Source: Archaeoglobus neptunius
GTDB taxonomy: Archaea; Halobacteriota; Archaeoglobi; Archaeoglobales; Archaeoglobaceae
DNA: 64,000 nt
Reading direction: 5' to 3'
Assembly (NCBI RefSeq): GCF_016757965.1
Contig: NZ_JAEKIW010000011.1
Location: 1 to 64,000, forward strand
Each line of letters opens with the position of its first letter. Within the stretch, counting starts at the first letter, position 1. This document shows, piece by piece, positions 54,326 to 62,737 of this stretch. The translations under genes were made by a program, and so were the position numbers. The notes beneath the pieces are model-generated. The model searched no databases, was not told the origin of the DNA, and saw only the letters and a program-made list of their open reading frames with translations.

Positions 54326-55060
54326 ATGGTGAAGGACAGGATACGGGAATACTGGGACTCGAGATGCCACGAGTACGACTCCTCACCAGGACACACATCT
54401 CTCCCTGAGGTGTGGAGAGACATTCTGGGTAAAATTTTCCATAGAAAGATGAGAATTCTGGACGTCGGAACGGGAACGGGCTTTGTCGCCCTAAGACTCG
54501 CAGAACTGGGGCATGATGTAACGGGAATAGATCTATCCGAAGGTATGCTCAGCATTGCAAAGACCAAAGCTACAAAGGCGGGGCTGAATGTAACCTTCAT
54601 CGTCGGGGATGCTGAAAATCTTCCCTTCGATGATGAAAGCTTCGATGCGGTTGTGTGCAGACATCTTCTCTGGACGCTTCCAAATCCCGATAAAGCTGTG
54701 AAGGAGTGGGCAAGAGTTGTGAAACCGGGCGGAATGGTTGTTGCGATAGACGGAAAATGGACGACGTGTTCAATGGCAGCGAAACTCAGGAGTGCCATAG
54801 GCAGGATTGCAATTGCAGCCTATGAGCGAAGGTGGAAAAAAAGTCACTACAGTCGTGAGATAAACAAAGCGCTTCCATTCTACGGCGGAGCGAGTGGCGA
54901 TGTTATTTCAGACATTTTTAAAGGAACCGGACTGAAAAATGTTGAAGTCAGGGACCTGAGCTGGATAAGGGAAAGAATGCTCGAAAATCTGCCGTTTTTT
55001 TACCGCCTTGCCTGGAATGGTAGGGAATATTTCGCCGTTATCGGTGTTAAGGAGTCTTAG
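54326..55060 (+). CDS. Class I SAM-dependent methyltransferase, first gene of an ABC importer operon
   Basis: A 244-residue methyltransferase of the UbiE-like type. Motif I is ILDVGTGTGFVALRLAE (residues about 44-60), then TGIDLSEGML, GDAENLPFDDESFDAVVCRH and VVKPGGMVVAIDG. Its substrate is unknown. It precedes the binding protein by 12 bases, so it is co-transcribed with a complete Dpp/Nik importer. In metal-uptake systems methyltransferases can build metallophores, and that is a testable idea here. Confidence 0.85.
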   Translation: MVKDRIREYWDSRCHEYDSSPGHTSLPEVWRDILGKIFHRKMRILDVGTGTGFVALRLAELGHDVTGIDLSEGMLSIAKTKATKAGLNVTFIVGDAENLPFDDESFDAVVCRHLLWTLPNPDKAVKEWARVVKPGGMVVAIDGKWTTCSMAAKLRSAIGRIAIAAYERRWKKSHYSREINKALPFYGGASGDVISDIFKGTGLKNVEVRDLSWIRERMLENLPFFYRLAWNGREYFAVIGVKES

Positions 55061-55072
55061 GGAGGTGGTGAG

Positions 55073-56668
55073 ATGGAGTTATCGAGGAGGGATTTTATCC
55101 GGTATTCCGGGGCTGCAGCCGCAACGCTACTCGGCCTCAGCCTGCTTGGATGTTCTCAGAAGAAGACCGGAAAGGGGGAAATTGAGAAGACGTTTTACAA
55201 GGAAACGGTAGTGATGGGATACGGGAAGGATCACAACCTGAAGGGAGGAAAGTGGGGCATCGGCTTCTTCCCGAAGGTTAACACACTGGAGCATCTTGTG
55301 GAGTATGATCTGAAAGACGACAAATGTCTGCCCATGCTTGCAAAGAGCTGGGAAATAGAGAAAGAAGGCAAGGAAATAACCTTCGTGCTGAATAAGGGAA
55401 TTAAGTTCTCTGACGGGAGTGAGCTGAGAAGTGATGCAGTCAAATTCACAGTGCTGTGGCTTGCCAGCAATCATCCTCTTGGAAAAGAGACGTTTGAGGC
55501 AGCAGACGTCGTTGACGACTACACCGTCACAATTCGTTATCAGAATGCCGGGTTTTTCAACCTTGCCAAAATGGCTGAGTTCCACATGGCCATCATGTCA
55601 CCAAAGTCAGTGAAACCTGAGGGTGACGCTAACGGCAAGTGGGTGTTTCCGATAGGTACAGGTCCACTGAAGGCCGTGGATTACAGAGAGGGTGAATATG
55701 CGATTTATGAGCCAAATCCCTACTGGTACGGAAGATACGATCTGGAACCGAAATTCAAGAAGCTCGTCGTCAAGTTTGTGAAGGATGAGGACACCAGAGT
55801 AATGGCCCTGAGAAGCGGTGAGGTTGACTGCATCTCCGACTTCGTACACGGAGGAAGTGACTACACTCCACGGAACCAGCTCGCAATTCTGAGGCAAGAT
55901 GGATACAAGGTTTTCAAAAGAAATGAGCCACTAACGTGGATAATCGCCTTTAACTACAACAAGGAACCTTTCAGCGATGTCAAGCTGAGGAAGGCCGTAG
56001 ATCTTGCGATAGACAGGAGCGAGGTTACCAAGATTTTCAACGACGAGGTGCTTCCAGCATACACGCTGTTTCCCGAAAGTGCTCCGGGCGTAAAGGAGGC
56101 AAAGAAACAGGGTGTTGTGTACGAATGTAACGTTGATGAGGCGAAAAGGTTGGTTGAGGAGGCAGGCTTAAGCAGAGAGGTAAGGCTGATCGTCGACAAG
56201 TCGCAGGGAGATCAGATTCTCGTCAGCCAACTGATACAGAGGAGGTTGAAAAAGGTTGGATTCGATGTTGCCCTCGATGTGCTTGAGGGCGGTGCCTACA
56301 AGGAAAGGAGAGATAGCGGAGAATACGACATGAGACTCTACTACATCGGCGGAACTGACAGAAGATTCTACATGAGGCTTTACTGGAGATTCCACCCAGA
56401 TCAGAAGTGGAAAGCATACGTGAGTGAAAGAAGCGGGGATCTGTGCAAGAGAATACTGGGAGAATTCGATGAGGAAAGAAGGAAACGTCTGCTAACAGAG
56501 TTTTACAAGGTCATATACGAGGAGAGAGGTGTTGTTCCGCTCTACTTTGACATAATGACGATCGTTGCATCACCGAAGACTGAACTTAAGGAGGGAGAGG
56601 TATTCAGATGGCCAAACGGTTACGAGGTGGGTGAGCCGCTCTTTTACGGGGTGGGTGTAAGGGCCTAA
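55073..56668 (+). CDS. Peptide/nickel-type ABC substrate-binding lipoprotein with Tat signal
   Basis: A family 5 solute-binding protein of 531 residues. The signal contains twin arginines (SRRDFIRYSG) followed by a hydrophobic stretch and LLGC, so it is a Tat-exported lipoprotein, folded before export. Binding-domain motifs include FVLNKGIKFSDGSELRSDAV, PIGTGPLKAVDYREGEYAI and DVKLRKAVDLAIDRSE. Several segments recall NikA (PIGTGP, the VVPLYFD end). GGAGGTGGTG precedes the ATG. Cargo may be a nickel chelate or a peptide. Confidence 0.9.
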   Translation: MELSRRDFIRYSGAAAATLLGLSLLGCSQKKTGKGEIEKTFYKETVVMGYGKDHNLKGGKWGIGFFPKVNTLEHLVEYDLKDDKCLPMLAKSWEIEKEGKEITFVLNKGIKFSDGSELRSDAVKFTVLWLASNHPLGKETFEAADVVDDYTVTIRYQNAGFFNLAKMAEFHMAIMSPKSVKPEGDANGKWVFPIGTGPLKAVDYREGEYAIYEPNPYWYGRYDLEPKFKKLVVKFVKDEDTRVMALRSGEVDCISDFVHGGSDYTPRNQLAILRQDGYKVFKRNEPLTWIIAFNYNKEPFSDVKLRKAVDLAIDRSEVTKIFNDEVLPAYTLFPESAPGVKEAKKQGVVYECNVDEAKRLVEEAGLSREVRLIVDKSQGDQILVSQLIQRRLKKVGFDVALDVLEGGAYKERRDSGEYDMRLYYIGGTDRRFYMRLYWRFHPDQKWKAYVSERSGDLCKRILGEFDEERRKRLLTEFYKVIYEERGVVPLYFDIMTIVASPKTELKEGEVFRWPNGYEVGEPLFYGVGVRA

Positions 56669-57600
56669 TGCGATATCTGGTAAGAAGACTGATCCAGGCA
56701 GCACTGACAATCCTGGGAATCTCATTTATTTCCTTTTCCCTACTCTACATTTTCCCGGGCGATCCTGCTGAGTTCATCCTCAGCATAAGATACGGCTACG
56801 AACCGAGCTTACAGGACATTGCAAATTTCAGAAAAGTACTGGGTCTTGACAGACCGCTGATAGTGCAGTATCTTGACTGGTTATCGAGAGCTTTGAGAGG
56901 AGACTTTGGAAATTCTTGGGTGGAAAACAAGTCGGTTGCTGAGCTTATACTGGAAAGACTGCCAGTATCTCTCGAGCTTTTTGCAGCGACCTTCGTAATC
57001 TCACTCATCTTCGCCTTCATCCTCGGAGTGCTGGCGGCAATGTACAAGGATAAAGCTGTAGATCAGTTCAGCAGGATTTTCACGCTGCTCGGAATAAGCA
57101 TTCCAAGCTTCTGGCTCGGTCTAATCCTGATCTGGGTCTTTTCCGTCAATCTGCATATTCTGCCGGCTTTTGGTTATGGCAGTGTAAAACATCTCATACT
57201 ACCGGTAGCAACCTGGAGCTTCTCCTTCATGGCCATAAAGACAAGATTCATCAGAGCCGCAGTTCTGGAAGAGCTCTCGAAGGAATATGTGTTTACAGCG
57301 AGAACGAAAGGGCTGGCTGAGAAGATTGTGATTGTCAGGCATGCAATGCGAAATGCGATGATACCGATCATAACATACATCTCAATGTCGATCAGCCACC
57401 TCATCGTTGGAGCTGTCATGGTTGAGGTTGTGTTTTCGCTGAACGGTCTTGGATCGCTCCTCGTTAAGTCTGCATTCGAGAGAGACTTTCCGGTTGTGCA
57501 GGCCCTCGTTTTCATCTCGGGTGTGGTTATGGTGACGGTGAATCTGATTGTTGATCTCCTCTATCCCCTAATGGATCCCAGGATCAGATATGGCGACTGA
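56668..57600 (+). CDS. DppB/NikB-type ABC permease
   Basis: A 310-residue membrane permease. The opening RYLVRRLIQAALTILGISF, the TM core with EAA-type loop (LSKEYVFTARTKGLAEKIVI) and six hydrophobic segments place it in the DppB/OppB family. It pairs with the DppC-like protein. The start overlaps the stop of the binding protein by one base (TAATG). Confidence 0.94.
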   Translation: MRYLVRRLIQAALTILGISFISFSLLYIFPGDPAEFILSIRYGYEPSLQDIANFRKVLGLDRPLIVQYLDWLSRALRGDFGNSWVENKSVAELILERLPVSLELFAATFVISLIFAFILGVLAAMYKDKAVDQFSRIFTLLGISIPSFWLGLILIWVFSVNLHILPAFGYGSVKHLILPVATWSFSFMAIKTRFIRAAVLEELSKEYVFTARTKGLAEKIVIVRHAMRNAMIPIITYISMSISHLIVGAVMVEVVFSLNGLGSLLVKSAFERDFPVVQALVFISGVVMVTVNLIVDLLYPLMDPRIRYGD

Positions 57601-58438
57601 GTTTGCCCGATTCGAACCAAAATTTAATCTCACACTGCTGGTCGGACTTACTATAGTCCTCATCATCGCTCTCCTCAGCATCGTCGCCCCTCTCAGCGGA
57701 GATGCATACAGAGTAAACATGAATGAAAGGCTCTCACCACCGTCCATCCAGCATCCTTTCGGAACAGATCAGCTCGGTAGGGATATGTTTTCTCGAGTTC
57801 TGTATGGTGGTAGAGTCACACTACTGGTTGCAGTTACGATTTCTGCCATCTCTATGTCTGCAGGCTGCATGATCGGTGCTGCTGCTGGCTATTTTGGAAA
57901 AACGGTAGATGATGTTGCGAGCAGGATTATCGATGTTTTCATGTCGATTCCTGAAATCGTGCTCAACATCGCAATGGTCGGAGTTTTCTGCGTTGTCTAC
58001 GGAGCATCGACATGGATTGTAGTTTTCGCTGTCTCGTTCACAAACTGGGTCAGCTACGCAAGACTGATGAGAGGAATGGTCCTTTCACTGAAGGAGAGAG
58101 AGTTCGTGATCTGCACCAAAGCAATGGGGGCTGGCGAAGGATATATTCTTATCAGGCACATCATCCCGAACGCTCTCCCCCCCATACTCGTACTTGCTAC
58201 TCTCAATATCGGCGGGGTGATAACAACCATAGCCGGCCTTGGTTTTCTTGGACTCGGTATCCAGCCACCAACACCGGATTGGGGGCAGATGCTCAGCTCT
58301 GGCAAGAACTATATAACGACAGCCTGGTGGCTGACCTTTTTCCCCGGATTGTTCATAGCTCTTTCAGTTCTAGGTTTCAACCTTCTGGGAGAGGGGCTGA
58401 GGGATGTTCTCGGCTGTGATGGATATGCTCAGGGCTGA
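57590..58438 (+). CDS. DppC/NikC-type ABC permease
   Basis: A 282-residue permease with six membrane segments. HPFGTDQLGRDMFSRVLYGG is the family hallmark near residue 57, and FVICTKAMGAGEGYILIRHI is the EAA loop that docks the ATPase. It overlaps dppB-like by 11 bases and the next gene by 35. Confidence 0.94.
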   Translation: MATEFARFEPKFNLTLLVGLTIVLIIALLSIVAPLSGDAYRVNMNERLSPPSIQHPFGTDQLGRDMFSRVLYGGRVTLLVAVTISAISMSAGCMIGAAAGYFGKTVDDVASRIIDVFMSIPEIVLNIAMVGVFCVVYGASTWIVVFAVSFTNWVSYARLMRGMVLSLKEREFVICTKAMGAGEGYILIRHIIPNALPPILVLATLNIGGVITTIAGLGFLGLGIQPPTPDWGQMLSSGKNYITTAWWLTFFPGLFIALSVLGFNLLGEGLRDVLGCDGYAQG

Positions 58439-59342
58439 GGGGCTGAAAGTGTACTTCAAGACCGGGATGGGAATCGTGAGAGCGGTGGACAACGCAAGTT
58501 TTGAGGTTAAGGAGGGGGAAAGCTTCACCTTCGTGGGCGAGAGTGGAAGCGGAAAGACCGTGCTGGCCAGTGCGATTATAAGGCTCCTTCCAAGAAACGC
58601 AATTCTAAGCGGAAAGGTTTTCTTCAAAGGCAGAAATCTTATGGATCTTAACGAGGATGAAATGCGCCGTGTGAGAAGGGATGAGATAGCATACATTCCC
58701 CAGAGCCAGTCATCGCTGAACCCGCTGCTGAGGGTCGGATTTCAATGTGCAGAAGCTCTGATCGACAGAGGTGAGAAGAAATCAAAAGCACTGCACAGAG
58801 TCTCAAAGTTATTCGAGTTTCTGGGGATAGGGTGGAGGATGGACGACTATCCGCATGCGTTCAGCGGTGGGATGAAACAGAGAATACTGCTCGCAATGGG
58901 TCTGCTGAGAGATCCAGATCTGATCATCGCCGACGAACCCACAAAAGGGCTGGATGCGAACAGAAGAGATCAGGTGGTCGAGGCTTTCCGGAGGTTGAGC
59001 AGCAAAACGTTAATTACAATAACCCATGATCTGCTCTTCGCCGAAAAAATTGCCGAAAGAGTGGCGGTGATGTACTGCGGAGAGATTGTCGAGATCTCCA
59101 GGGCCAGAAAATTTTTTGCTGATCCGCTTCACCCCTATTCCAAGGGTCTTCTCGAAAGTCTACCACAAAGAGGACTGAAGCCAATAGACGGTTTCCAGCC
59201 GAGCCTGATAAACGCACCGCAAGGTTGCAGATTCAGGGAGAGGTGTGGTCTTTCCATGCAAAAATGCAAAATCGATCCTCCAATGGTTAAAGTTGGAAAC
59301 ACTTACGTGAGGTGCTGGATATATGCTGATAAGATGTTCTGA
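58404..59342 (+). CDS. DppD/NikD-type ABC ATPase
   Basis: A 312-residue ATPase. Walker A is GESGSGKTVL, signature FSGGMKQR, Walker B LIIADEPTKGLD. The C-terminal oligopeptide-transporter extension contains the cysteine set (GCRFRERCGLSMQKCKIDPP) found in DppD/OppD proteins that can bind an iron-sulfur cluster. A ribosome-binding site (GGGAGAGGGG, 58386-58395) supports ATG 58404, though MLRAEGLKVYF at 58425 is a more usual family start. Confidence 0.93.
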   Translation: MFSAVMDMLRAEGLKVYFKTGMGIVRAVDNASFEVKEGESFTFVGESGSGKTVLASAIIRLLPRNAILSGKVFFKGRNLMDLNEDEMRRVRRDEIAYIPQSQSSLNPLLRVGFQCAEALIDRGEKKSKALHRVSKLFEFLGIGWRMDDYPHAFSGGMKQRILLAMGLLRDPDLIIADEPTKGLDANRRDQVVEAFRRLSSKTLITITHDLLFAEKIAERVAVMYCGEIVEISRARKFFADPLHPYSKGLLESLPQRGLKPIDGFQPSLINAPQGCRFRERCGLSMQKCKIDPPMVKVGNTYVRCWIYADKMF

Positions 59343-60084
59343 AATCTTTAAATCATTCAACTCGGGCAGGAGGAAAATTGAAGTCCTGAGAGGCTGTTCT
59401 CTCAGCATAAACGAAGCTACAACAGTTGTGCTTTTCGGTGAGAGTGGTTGCGGTAAAACAACACTCGGGAGGATCCTTCTCGGACTCATCAAACCCGACA
59501 GAGGCAGGGTGTTTTTCAGAGATGTTGAGATTACCTCACAGAGTAAACTTCCGCAGGAAATGCGGAGAAAGCTTCAACTCATCCCGCAAAATCCCGCAGA
59601 AGCGCTGGATCCGAGATGGAAGATATACGACAGCATAGCCGAACCGCTGAGGATTCATGGACTTACTGAAAACAGGGAAGAAGAGATGAACGCCGTGATG
59701 GAAATCTGTGAAAGAGTCGGATTAAAGGATGAACAGATCAGCAGAAGACCTGCAGAGTTGAGCGGAGGGGAGTTGCAGAGGGTTGCCATCGCTAGGGCCA
59801 TGATCATGAGACCCGAGTTCGTCGTCTGCGATGAACCAACATCCATGCTCGACGTTTCAATTCAGGCTGCGGTTGTGAGGATGCTAACTGAAATGCAGAG
59901 GGAGTTTGGAGTCTCATATCTTTTCATAACACACGACATCGACCTTGCCAAAGTTATTGCGGATAAAATGTACATCATGCAGAATGGAAGGATAATCAGA
60001 GAACTGAAAGGAGAAGAGCTGCAAGAGCTATCACCAGGGAGTTCGATACTATGTGAACAATCAGCAACTTCAACCCATCTCTAA
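59323..60084 (+). CDS. DppF/NikE-type ABC ATPase
   Basis: A 253-residue second ATPase of the importer. Walker A GESGCGKTTLG, signature LSGGELQRVA, Walker B FVVCDEPTSMLD. It lacks the long C-terminal cysteine extension of the DppD partner. It overlaps dppD-like by 20 bases. The last 89 bases overlap the 3' end of the convergent membrane-protein gene, and its last 25 residues are of low likeness to the family. Confidence 0.92.
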   Translation: MLIRCSEIFKSFNSGRRKIEVLRGCSLSINEATTVVLFGESGCGKTTLGRILLGLIKPDRGRVFFRDVEITSQSKLPQEMRRKLQLIPQNPAEALDPRWKIYDSIAEPLRIHGLTENREEEMNAVMEICERVGLKDEQISRRPAELSGGELQRVAIARAMIMRPEFVVCDEPTSMLDVSIQAAVVRMLTEMQREFGVSYLFITHDIDLAKVIADKMYIMQNGRIIRELKGEELQELSPGSSILCEQSATSTHL

Positions 60085-60817
60085 ACCCGAAAAACGATGT
60101 GAAAAGAGGTAACGATAGCCTTGTGGCCTCTACGAACACATGCAGAATTCTGGAGACGTAAACGTCCATCAAAGCCCTTTTCCATTCCAGAACTCCAGCA
60201 TTTATTAGGGTTCCCGCAGCGCTTATTCCTGCCGTCGTGCTCATTGCCCCCGAAAATAGAATTATCAGATCGGCATTTTTCCCGGCATCGAACTGGAAGA
60301 TAAGGAAGGTCAGGTAAACGGATGCTGCCAGAATTGCGGTGGTTCTTGCGAAAACCCTGAAAATGTCAATGAAATCAAACTCGTAGTCGTTAGTCTCTGC
60401 TTTAACATCGGCTTCCGAACTCACCCCTTTAATTCCCGGTAGAACAAGCATTGCAGAGAAAATAAGCCTCGAGACTATATCGAGGGATACGAAATAAAGC
60501 CCTATTCTGATTCCAAGCGTAGAAACGGCAATCGGAGCGAGGAATAAGATTGCAGCTCTTAAGCCGCGAGGAAGTGTTGAAATTGCTACATATCGAGCAA
60601 CACCTTTCAGGCCTAAATCTCCAGATTTATACATCGCCGAAAGAGCGGAGACGCCAACCACCGGATGAATTAGAAATGATGTGACGGCAAATCCACCCCC
60701 AATAGTCTTTCTGAACCTGGAGAATAGAAAATTCGTTGCAATCAGGCTCGCAAACATTACCGGAAGTATCATTGAAAGTAAGTCCAGCGTCCGGATTAGG
60801 GCTTCTTCTGGCTCCAC
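59996..60817 (-). CDS. Nucleoside-recognition/gate-type polytopic membrane protein
   Basis: A 273-residue protein with about eight hydrophobic segments. The segments AVTSFLIHPVVGVSALSAMY and LFSGAMSTTAGISAAGTLIN resemble the Gate (nucleoside recognition) domain of transport proteins and archaeal relatives of SpmA/SpmB. The substrate is unknown. GTG start at 60817. Its end overlaps the DppF-like gene by 89 bases, the longest overlap in the window. Confidence 0.65.
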   Translation of the reverse strand: MEPEEALIRTLDLLSMILPVMFASLIATNFLFSRFRKTIGGGFAVTSFLIHPVVGVSALSAMYKSGDLGLKGVARYVAISTLPRGLRAAILFLAPIAVSTLGIRIGLYFVSLDIVSRLIFSAMLVLPGIKGVSSEADVKAETNDYEFDFIDIFRVFARTTAILAASVYLTFLIFQFDAGKNADLIILFSGAMSTTAGISAAGTLINAGVLEWKRALMDVYVSRILHVFVEATRLSLPLFTSFFGFRDGLKLLIVHIVSNSLVIALAALLLSVL

Positions 60818-60947
60818 ACTTCCGCTTCGGTCAAGGATTTTTTAAGAATTGCCAAATTCACAGTTGCATGACGGCTCAACCCATCCCAATCCGTGCACTC
60901 TGGACATAATTTACCGGTATCTGCAGTGCTCCAAGCCAGATTGAACA

Positions 60948-61046
60948 TGCGGGGGGCGGGATTCGAACCCGCGGACCCCTTCGGGACAGGGTCTCTTAGC
61001 CAAAGCTCTTAAGCCCTGCGCCTTTTCCTGGCTCGGCAACCCCCGC
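60948..61046 (-). tRNA. tRNA-Leu (TAA anticodon) with a 15-base intron
   Basis: On the minus strand GCGGGGG pairs with CCCCCGC, and the anticodon stem is CAGGG/CCCTG. Twenty-two bases lie between the stem strands where seven are needed, so 15 are intron. The loop CTTAAGA gives anticodon TAA. Type II variable arm, T arm GGGTTCGAATCCC. Spliced length is 84. The mature ends closely match the tRNA-Leu(GAG) at 49561. Confidence 0.93.
60993..61007 (-). other. 15-base tRNA intron at the canonical 37/38 position
   Basis: The sequence AGCTTTGGCTAAGAG interrupts the loop of tRNA-Leu(TAA) after position 37. It forms a small stem AGC/GCT around TTTG that could complete a minimal bulge-helix-bulge for the archaeal splicing endonuclease. 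From memory, A. fulgidus has tRNA introns of similar minimal size. Confidence 0.8.
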
Positions 61047-61110
61047 TTAGAGAAATTTTGTTCGCAGTGTTTTAATCTTTTGGTAGCGTTAAGCTTAATA
61101 ACCAAATCGT

Positions 61111-61488
61111 TTAATGCCATTCAGGGGCTCGTGGTCTAGCGGTTATGACGTCGCCCTTACAAGGCGGAGATCGCCGGTTCGAATCCGGCCGAGCCCATTT
61201 ATTTTTGAATACTAAGATTTCAAAGGGTTCTCCAGTCCTAAAAGAGTCCAATAGTTTATCGATAGTCTCTGAAAATCGATTTCTAAAATTCTCTTTTAAA
61301 AATATATAATTCTCTTGTGAAATTCTGATATGTAAATCAACTCTTCTCTGGCTGTTTTTCGCTGATTGATGTTTCCTTAATGTTGATTCAGAATATGTTC
61401 CAGATTGTTCCATGTGGAACATAAGGGCGGCGAAGGTTAATAATGTTTCGTGATGAAATCTTTTTACTGGTTTGAAGTGGGTTTTCAT
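61111..61488 (-). CDS. Ribbon-helix-helix-like protein whose end is antisense to tRNA-Val
   Basis: A 125-residue frame. Its start ATG at 61488 overlaps the upstream stop (ATGA), which argues that it is translated. The middle (RRVDLHIRISQENYIFLKEN, then FSETIDKLLDSF) resembles a ribbon-helix-helix domain. The last 26 or so residues (WARPDSNRRSPPCKGDV onwards) are the antisense of the tRNA, so the natural protein probably ended differently in the free form of an element. It could be a hybrid made by integration. Confidence 0.45.
   Translation of the reverse strand: MKTHFKPVKRFHHETLLTFAALMFHMEQSGTYSESTLRKHQSAKNSQRRVDLHIRISQENYIFLKENFRNRFSETIDKLLDSFRTGEPFEILVFKNKWARPDSNRRSPPCKGDVITARPRAPEWH
61125..61197 (+). 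tRNA. tRNA-Val (TAC anticodon), possible integration site
   Basis: The acceptor GGGCTCG pairs with CGAGCCC (61190-61196), with A at 61197. The anticodon loop CTTACAA gives TAC; the stem is TCGCC/GGCGG. The T arm is CCGGTTCGAATCCGG. No intron and no encoded CCA. Genes with mobile-element character begin immediately beyond its 3' end, and one of them reads back through it in antisense. Confidence 0.93.
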
Positions 61489-62405
61489 TTTTTCAAAAGC
61501 TCATTGACGGTTGACGCTAATAGTGCAGAAAGTACAATAGCCGAAGCAGTAACTGACATACTAAAAACTTGTTCTTTAGTAAGCCCAAGAGCATATATTC
61601 CAACTATATAAACGATAGAACCTACTACTAATGGTATAATTACAAAATATATAAAGATATCAATTATACTTCGATGTTTTAGAAAATAACCTTTAATCAA
61701 ATCAATATGTATTTTAGGTGTAGCCTCAAGTTTCTTGAAATCTAAGTTTATCTTCTCTAATTTTTCAGAAGTTGGTGAGTTAAAGTAATCAGCCATTTCC
61801 GTCAAAATATCGGTAAGTTCTATTAATTTATTTTCAGAACTGCTGTTTAAATTATTTATCGCTGGGATTAATTTATTTTTAATGTTATTTTTAAATTCTT
61901 CTAACAATTGCAGACTTCTCGTGCAATCAGGTATTAAACTTGACTCGTATGTCAAACTCGATTCACGAGGTAGTTTTTTAAGAGTTCTTTTCAGCACATT
62001 ATAAATTCTTGTTATATTTTCTAAAGCCTCCTCTAAAGCCTCCTTTTTGTAAAATTGAATATTCTCTTCCTTAAACCTCCTTAAGTTGTTAATGCTATCA
62101 ACTATGCGTAATAATAATAGTTCATTAAGTGGTGGAGGAGGTGCTAATCTTTCTCTTTTATTCATCCATAATATACCAATGAGCATTAAAAATAATCCTA
62201 ATAGAATTGGATAGCCAAAATTGTTAGTGATATCCTTAGGTAATCTGATATTTAGCATAACTGATCCAATTGTAATTATTACAGGACTCATAAATACCAC
62301 AAGACCAATAATCGTCACCACTCTTGGAAATTTAGTTGCTTTTTTATAAGCCTTATATCTTTCTCTTATGTTTGAAACATCGTAGTTACTACTCACGTCT
62401 ATCAC
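61485..62405 (-). CDS. Unknown membrane protein with central coiled coil
   Basis: A 306-residue protein with two hydrophobic segments near residues 30-95 (VVTIIGLVVFMSPVIITIGS, then YPILLGLFLMLIGILW) and two near 240-300 (IFIYFVIIPLVVGSIVYIVG, VSMSVTASAIVLSALL-like). Between them is a long helical region rich in Glu, Lys and Leu. The DNA is clearly more AT-rich than the chromosomal genes before tRNA-Val. No family recognised. It lies three bases from the upstream gene and overlaps the downstream gene. Confidence 0.6.
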   Translation of the reverse strand: MIDVSSNYDVSNIRERYKAYKKATKFPRVVTIIGLVVFMSPVIITIGSVMLNIRLPKDITNNFGYPILLGLFLMLIGILWMNKRERLAPPPPLNELLLLRIVDSINNLRRFKEENIQFYKKEALEEALENITRIYNVLKRTLKKLPRESSLTYESSLIPDCTRSLQLLEEFKNNIKNKLIPAINNLNSSSENKLIELTDILTEMADYFNSPTSEKLEKINLDFKKLEATPKIHIDLIKGYFLKHRSIIDIFIYFVIIPLVVGSIVYIVGIYALGLTKEQVFSMSVTASAIVLSALLASTVNELLKK

Positions 62406-62408
62406 CCA

Positions 62409-62726
62409 CTAACTAAACAAATACCACTCCGCATAATCCAGCAATCCTTTCGCATCCTGTTCATCCACTCCAAAGAAATCCATGAGCTTTTTCAGAACCT
62501 CCTTACGAGTCAGATCATACTTGTTGTAGAGCTCATCAACATACCTGACTGCAAGCCTCGCCATTTCCTCATTGCTGAGAATACCGCAAATCTCTATCCC
62601 ATCAATTTCCTCTTTCTCAAGAATTAACTTGGTTTCTCCGTTCTTGAAAATCTTTCTCTTCTTTCTGACTTTAACCCAGTATTCGAGCCAGTATATTTTA
62701 TCCTCGACCTCCACGGAGGCCATCAT
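62409..62726 (-). CDS. Unknown small protein of the candidate element
   Basis: A 105-residue soluble protein, not recognised. An N-terminal beta segment (VEDKIYWLEYWVKVRKKRKI) is followed by a helical C-terminal half (LSNEEMARLAVRYVDELYNK, then LKKLMDFFGVDEQDAKGL). GGAGGA lies six bases before ATG 62726. It sits between the ribbon-helix-helix regulator and the membrane protein in one leftward operon. Confidence 0.6.
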   Translation of the reverse strand: MMASVEVEDKIYWLEYWVKVRKKRKIFKNGETKLILEKEEIDGIEICGILSNEEMARLAVRYVDELYNKYDLTRKEVLKKLMDFFGVDEQDAKGLLDYAEWYLFS

Positions 62727-62737
62727 CTGGATTCCTC

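Noticed and set aside
49561-61046. The two tRNA-Leu genes as ends of a mobile element
   Set aside because: They are in opposite orientation, carry different anticodons, one has an intron, and ordinary chromosomal operons lie between them; they are normal isoacceptors.
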